From: an uncultured Roseibium sp.
GTDB taxonomy: Bacteria > Pseudomonadota > Alphaproteobacteria > Rhizobiales > Stappiaceae
DNA: 64,000 bases
Direction of reading: 5' to 3'
Assembly (NCBI RefSeq): GCF_963675985.1
Contig: NZ_OY780956.1
Location: 62,001-126,000 of the forward strand
Below the pieces are notes generated by a model. The model saw nothing but the letters and a program-made list of their open reading frames with translations, had not been told where the DNA came from and did not search any database. Position numbers and translations under genes: made by a program. This document shows, in pieces, positions 60,747-64,000 of the stretch (its first letter is position 1; every line of letters starts with the position of its first letter).

Positions 60747-61955
60747 GTGACAGATACCTTAGGTAAAGGTCCACTCGCGGGTCTTCGCGTGCTGGACATA
60801 GCCACGATCATTGCGGGCCCGATGGCGGCGACGATGATGGCCGATTTCGGTGCGGAGGTCGTAAAGCTGGAGCTTCCGGGCGTCGGCGACGGATTACGCG
60901 GGTTCCCGCCGCTCAAGGAAGGCAAGTCGCTGTGGTGGAAGGTCACGAACCGTGGAAAATATTTCGGAACCCTCGACCTGCGCCGGGAGGAAGGCAAGGA
61001 GCTGTTTCTACGCCTCGTCGCGCAAAACGATGTGCTGGTCGAAAATTTTCGTCCGGGAACCCTGGATCGATGGGGGCTGGATATCGATACGCTGTGGAAG
61101 GCGAACCCGAAGCTCGTGATCCTGCGTCTCAGCGGTTTCGGACAGGACGGCCCCTACCGCGAGCTATCGGGATTGGCTCGCATCTTCGAGGCAATGGGTG
61201 GGCTCACCGCAATCTCCGGCGATGCCGACAGAGCGCCGATGCACACCGGCTATCCGATCGGCGATCCGATAGGAGGGCTGTTCGGAGCCTTCGCGGTCAT
61301 GGCAGCGCTATGGCGTGTGGCACAGGGGGACCAGCAGGGGGAAGAGATCGACCTCTCCCTGACCGAGGCGTTGCTTCGCATCATTGAGGTGCTCGCGATC
61401 GAATACGATCAGCTGGGCGCGGTGCGTGAACGGGCAGGCAACCGCAATGCGTATTCGGCACCATCCGATGTCTATCTCACCTCCGATAAACGCTATGTGA
61501 CAGTGGCCGGCAGCACCGCGCGCACTTTCGCAAACAATGCCCGCGCGATCGGGCGCCCGGATTTGATCGACGACCCGAGATTTCGCGACAACACGTCGCG
61601 TGTGGCAAACGTCGAAGAACTGGATCGCGTCTTTGGCGGCTGGATTGCCTCCCACACCCAGAAAGAGGCTGTTGCCGCGTTCCGGGCTACCGGCGGAACG
61701 CTTGCGCCGATCTATTCCATCGATCAAATCTTCGCAGACGAGCAGTTCATTGCGCGCGGCGCGATCGCACAGGTTGAGGACGAGGATTTCGGAAGTGTGC
61801 GGATGCAGGGCCTCGTGCCCAGGTTTCTCAGGAACCCAGGTCAGATCCGCTGGGCTGCGAAAGGTATCGCAGCGGACAACAATTACGTTTATAAAACCCT
61901 TCTGGGTCTCGACGACTCGGAGATCGAGCAGTTGGTGGCAAAAGGGATCATATGA
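60747..61955 (+). CDS. Class III CoA-transferase (CaiB/BaiF family)
   Basis: This enzyme moves CoA between organic acids through aspartyl-CoA intermediates. The N-terminus has GLRVLDIATIIAGPMAATMM and GADVVKLE-type residues (FGAEVVKLELPG). NVLVENFRPG-like ENFRPGTLDRWG and LSGFGQDGPY are family signatures. The catalytic Asp is in YPIGDPIGG. The 402-residue length is normal. The start is a GTG after AAGGGAG. It would activate the imported acid to its CoA thioester, the entry step for the hydratases encoded divergently. Confidence 0.92.
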   Translation: MTDTLGKGPLAGLRVLDIATIIAGPMAATMMADFGAEVVKLELPGVGDGLRGFPPLKEGKSLWWKVTNRGKYFGTLDLRREEGKELFLRLVAQNDVLVENFRPGTLDRWGLDIDTLWKANPKLVILRLSGFGQDGPYRELSGLARIFEAMGGLTAISGDADRAPMHTGYPIGDPIGGLFGAFAVMAALWRVAQGDQQGEEIDLSLTEALLRIIEVLAIEYDQLGAVRERAGNRNAYSAPSDVYLTSDKRYVTVAGSTARTFANNARAIGRPDLIDDPRFRDNTSRVANVEELDRVFGGWIASHTQKEAVAAFRATGGTLAPIYSIDQIFADEQFIARGAIAQVEDEDFGSVRMQGLVPRFLRNPGQIRWAAKGIAADNNYVYKTLLGLDDSEIEQLVAKGII

Positions 61956-62791
61956 AGGCGGCGACGGGGCGGGAATTGCTGGCGGGTGAACAGAAAGCGG
62001 GGCTGGCCGGCGAACTTGACACATCCATTTCGTCAACGCTGATGCGCGGCATAGAGATCTTGCAGTGCTTCTCTGTGGCCGAGCAGGAACTGTCCAATTC
62101 CGAAATCGCGCGCCGTATGGGATTGAAGCGTCCGACCGTTTCGCGCCTGTGTAAGACACTTCTCCATCTGGGCTACCTGCGCAAGACACAGACGGGGGCG
62201 TTTCGCCTCGCACCGCGGCTGCTTTCTCTGAACTACCCCGTCCTTGCGACGATGCCGTGGCGCCACAACGTTGGTGGCCCGATGCGTGAAATGGCCGAGA
62301 TGTGTTCGGGCAACGCCTCGGTCGGCGTCATGTCGGGAGACTCCTTTGTCCACGTCCAGACAGCGGGTCTTCCGCCCGGCTGGCCGCACGTTCCCGACAT
62401 CGGCCAATCTGGCCCGCTTCACCATTCCGCGCTCGGCTGGTCCATTCTCTCGATGCTCCCCTCCAAGGAGTACGATACCAAGATCGCGGAAATCCGCGCG
62501 ATCCACGGGCAAGACTTCGAAGAATCCCGTTCGGTGATGGAAGCAGCCATTGCTCGCTGCCATACCCAGGGCTTCTGCGTGTCGTACGGTGACTGGCGGC
62601 CGGAACTGGTCGCTGCCGGCGCGCCCATCGGACGGACCGAAGACGGCCTGTTTGTTGCTATCGCTTGCGCGGTGCCAAGCTATCGCGCGGTAACCGAGTA
62701 TTTCGAAACAGACTTCGGTCCGCGCCTCGCCGAGGCCGCTGCGTCCATGCGCCTTTCAGGCGTCTTTCAGCTTCCTCCACGCCTCGCCTGA
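61952..62791 (+). CDS. IclR family transcriptional regulator
   Basis: The winged helix (LMRGIEILQCFSVAEQELSNSEIARRMGLKRPTVSRLCKTL) is followed by the IclR effector domain (ASVGVMSGDSFVHVQTAG, HHSALGWSILSMLP, VAAGAPIGRTEDGLFVAIAC). It overlaps the CoA-transferase gene by four bases, so it is co-expressed. It probably regulates the flanking CoA cassette and the TAXI transporter. Length 279 residues, slightly long at the N-terminus. Confidence 0.9.
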   Translation: MKAATGRELLAGEQKAGLAGELDTSISSTLMRGIEILQCFSVAEQELSNSEIARRMGLKRPTVSRLCKTLLHLGYLRKTQTGAFRLAPRLLSLNYPVLATMPWRHNVGGPMREMAEMCSGNASVGVMSGDSFVHVQTAGLPPGWPHVPDIGQSGPLHHSALGWSILSMLPSKEYDTKIAEIRAIHGQDFEESRSVMEAAIARCHTQGFCVSYGDWRPELVAAGAPIGRTEDGLFVAIACAVPSYRAVTEYFETDFGPRLAEAAASMRLSGVFQLPPRLA

Positions 62792-62816
62792 CATCCAGGA
62801 CGGTTACAAGCTGCGC

Positions 62817-62832
62817 GCGGGCGTTCGCCCGC
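62817..62832 (+). terminator. Hairpin after the IclR gene
   Basis: GCGGGCG and CGCCCGC are perfect seven-base arms about 25 bases after the IclR stop. There is no strong T tract, so it may be only a partial terminator. Confidence 0.45.
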
Positions 62833-62863
62833 AGTCCTAAGTTTGCCTAAATTAATAATTTGA

Positions 62864-62881
62864 TTATATCGAACGATATAA
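62864..62881. promoter_or_regulatory. Palindrome in the TAXI promoter
   Basis: TTATATCG-AA-CGATATAA is a perfect eight-base dyad in an AT-rich stretch about 105 bases before the TAXI gene. It includes the GAACGATAT box shared with the CoA-transferase promoter. Likely IclR operator. Confidence 0.5.
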
Positions 62882-62985
62882 AAAATTTGACAAATAAATA
62901 GAAAAGATTTGAAGGCGCGCCATTCATGTGCAAGGGTGCGGGTGGTGTCGGCGCCTCGAAGCGCTGGGAACCAGGGGAGGAAATA

Positions 62986-64000
62986 ATGCAGAAATTCATT
63001 TACGTGGCCGCGATGTGCGTGGCTGCGACCGCCGTCAACGCCGCCGATTTCGAACTGCCGAAGCAGCTTGCCTGGACTGCTTACGGAACCGGATCCGCAG
63101 GGTATAACGAGGCTGTCGCCATCGGTGCAGCTCTCCAGGACGAGGCCGGAATCAACTTGCGGATTCTACCGGCCGGCAACGATGTCGCGCGAATGGAACC
63201 GCTGCGGCAGGGCAAGGTCCCCTTCTCCCTCAACGGTATCGGGGTCTATCTTGCCCAGGAAGGTGTGCTGGACTTCGGAGGAGAATCCTGGGGGCCGCAA
63301 AAGATCCGCCTGCTTGGCACCAACTCCGGCGGCGGCGTCGCCATGTCGGTCGGTGTCGCACGCGCGGCCTGCGACGAGGTGGGCAAGCCGGGCTGTAAGA
63401 GCTTCACTTATGCCGATATCAAAGGGCTCCGCGTCGCATCCATCAAGGGCGCGCCCGCGCTCAACACGAACACTTCGGCGTGGCTGGCCTATGGCGGGCT
63501 GACGTGGGACGACGTCGAGGTCGTCGAGTTCGGTGGTTTCGGCGCTGCGTGGAAGGGCATGGTTGACGGCACCGTCGACGTTGCGTTCTCATCCACTAAC
63601 TCAGGTGTGACCTATGAAGCGGCGTCGAGTCCGCGCGGTCTCTACTGGCCTCCGTTTGATCCGTCAGACGATGCGGCATTCAAGCGGCTTACCGACGTCG
63701 CTCCTTACTATATCAAGTCCCGCGGGACGGTCGGTGCGAACATTGACGGTACTAATGGCCGGGACATGGCCGCTTTTCCTTATCCGATCCTCATCGCGCT
63801 CGACACCACCGACGAGGATCTCACCTATAACATGACCAAGGCGATGTTCGATCTTTTGCACGCCTATTCCGGCAAGGCCCCGGGTATCGAAGGCTGGGCG
63901 ATAAAGTTCCAGCAACTTGAATGGGTAATCCCGTACCACGCCGGCGCAGTCCGCTACTACAAAGAGGCCGGCGTCTGGACCGAGGAGGCGCAGAAGCACA
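62986..64000 (+). CDS. TRAP transporter TAXI-family solute-binding protein, 3' cut by window
   Basis: This periplasmic receptor belongs to a TAXI-type TRAP system, which usually works with a single fused DctQM-like membrane protein expected just outside the window. A Sec signal (MQKFIYVAAMCVAATAVNA) precedes WTAYGTGSAGYNEAVAIGAAL, the TAXI opening. RILPAGNDVARMEPLRQGKV, LLGTNSGGG and VVEFGGFGAAWKGMVDGTVD follow. The ATG follows GGGGAGGAAAT. At least 338 residues are present and no stop is reached. The transporter probably supplies the organic acid used by the CoA-transferase cassette upstream. Confidence 0.9.
   Translation, partial: MQKFIYVAAMCVAATAVNAADFELPKQLAWTAYGTGSAGYNEAVAIGAALQDEAGINLRILPAGNDVARMEPLRQGKVPFSLNGIGVYLAQEGVLDFGGESWGPQKIRLLGTNSGGGVAMSVGVARAACDEVGKPGCKSFTYADIKGLRVASIKGAPALNTNTSAWLAYGGLTWDDVEVVEFGGFGAAWKGMVDGTVDVAFSSTNSGVTYEAASSPRGLYWPPFDPSDDAAFKRLTDVAPYYIKSRGTVGANIDGTNGRDMAAFPYPILIALDTTDEDLTYNMTKAMFDLLHAYSGKAPGIEGWAIKFQQLEWVIPYHAGAVRYYKEAGVWTEEAQKH

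Noticed and set aside
1..64000. CRISPR arrays, tRNA or rRNA genes, prophage modules
   Set aside because: No regularly spaced repeats, cloverleaf-like tracts or phage structural genes were noticed by reading. A tRNA or covariance-model scan was not possible here.

Overview
The window reads as accessory or large-replicon DNA of a GC-rich alphaproteobacterium, probably of the Rhodobacterales or Rhizobiales type. The grounds are strong G/C at third codon positions, many Tat-exported binding proteins, abundant ABC, TRAP and TAXI uptake systems, and plasmid-type families (DUF736, WGR, RES/Xre). This assignment is inferred from gene content. No rRNA, tRNA or CRISPR array was recognised.

Most of the window is a chain of separate uptake-plus-catabolism cassettes, each with its own regulator. 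(1) Positions 1-9854: a dipeptide-type ABC transporter, a strong terminator, then a two-subunit N,N-dimethylformamidase-like amidohydrolase, a D-serine dehydratase/D-threonine aldolase-like PLP enzyme and an SDR. (2) 9877-17529: a GntR regulator, separated by an IS6-family element from a spermidine/putrescine-type ABC operon that ends in an M24 'pita-bread' hydrolase with altered metal ligands and a TetR regulator. (3) 18105-32052: an XRE-cupin regulator, GabT-like aminotransferase, TPP enzyme, IclR regulator, two unrecognised proteins, an M19 dipeptidase homologue with altered metal ligands, a second polyamine-type ABC transporter, a Rid-family protein and an FAD-linked 2-hydroxyacid dehydrogenase.

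(4) 32053-41900 is a scarred mobile region. It holds a RES/Xre toxin-antitoxin pair, a frameshifted IS481-family transposase, a HigB/HigA-type pair with a perfect inverted-repeat operator, a WGR protein, a DUF736 relic, acetoacetyl-CoA synthetase, a class III aminotransferase relic, a TyrA-like dehydrogenase, a TetR regulator and a serine-resolvase relic.

(5) 42208-45464: a TorT-like periplasmic binding protein next to a chemoreceptor with a long periplasmic region, possibly a binding-protein-dependent chemosensory pair. (6) 45999-54216: a TRAP transporter, a broken TetR gene, a class III aminotransferase, a phosphotriesterase-family hydrolase, a TauE/SafE exporter and an amidase. (7) 54374-58469: TetR and LysR regulators with SDRs and an azoreductase. 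(8) 58501-64000: an acyl-CoA cassette (enoyl-CoA hydratase, MaoC hydratase, SDR, class III CoA-transferase, IclR) leading into a TAXI-type TRAP binding protein cut by the window end.

Several short DNA motifs recur at promoters and suggest cassette-level regulation: TTGTAC repeats, TTGAGC boxes, GAACGATAT, and tandem CGGAACA palindromes.
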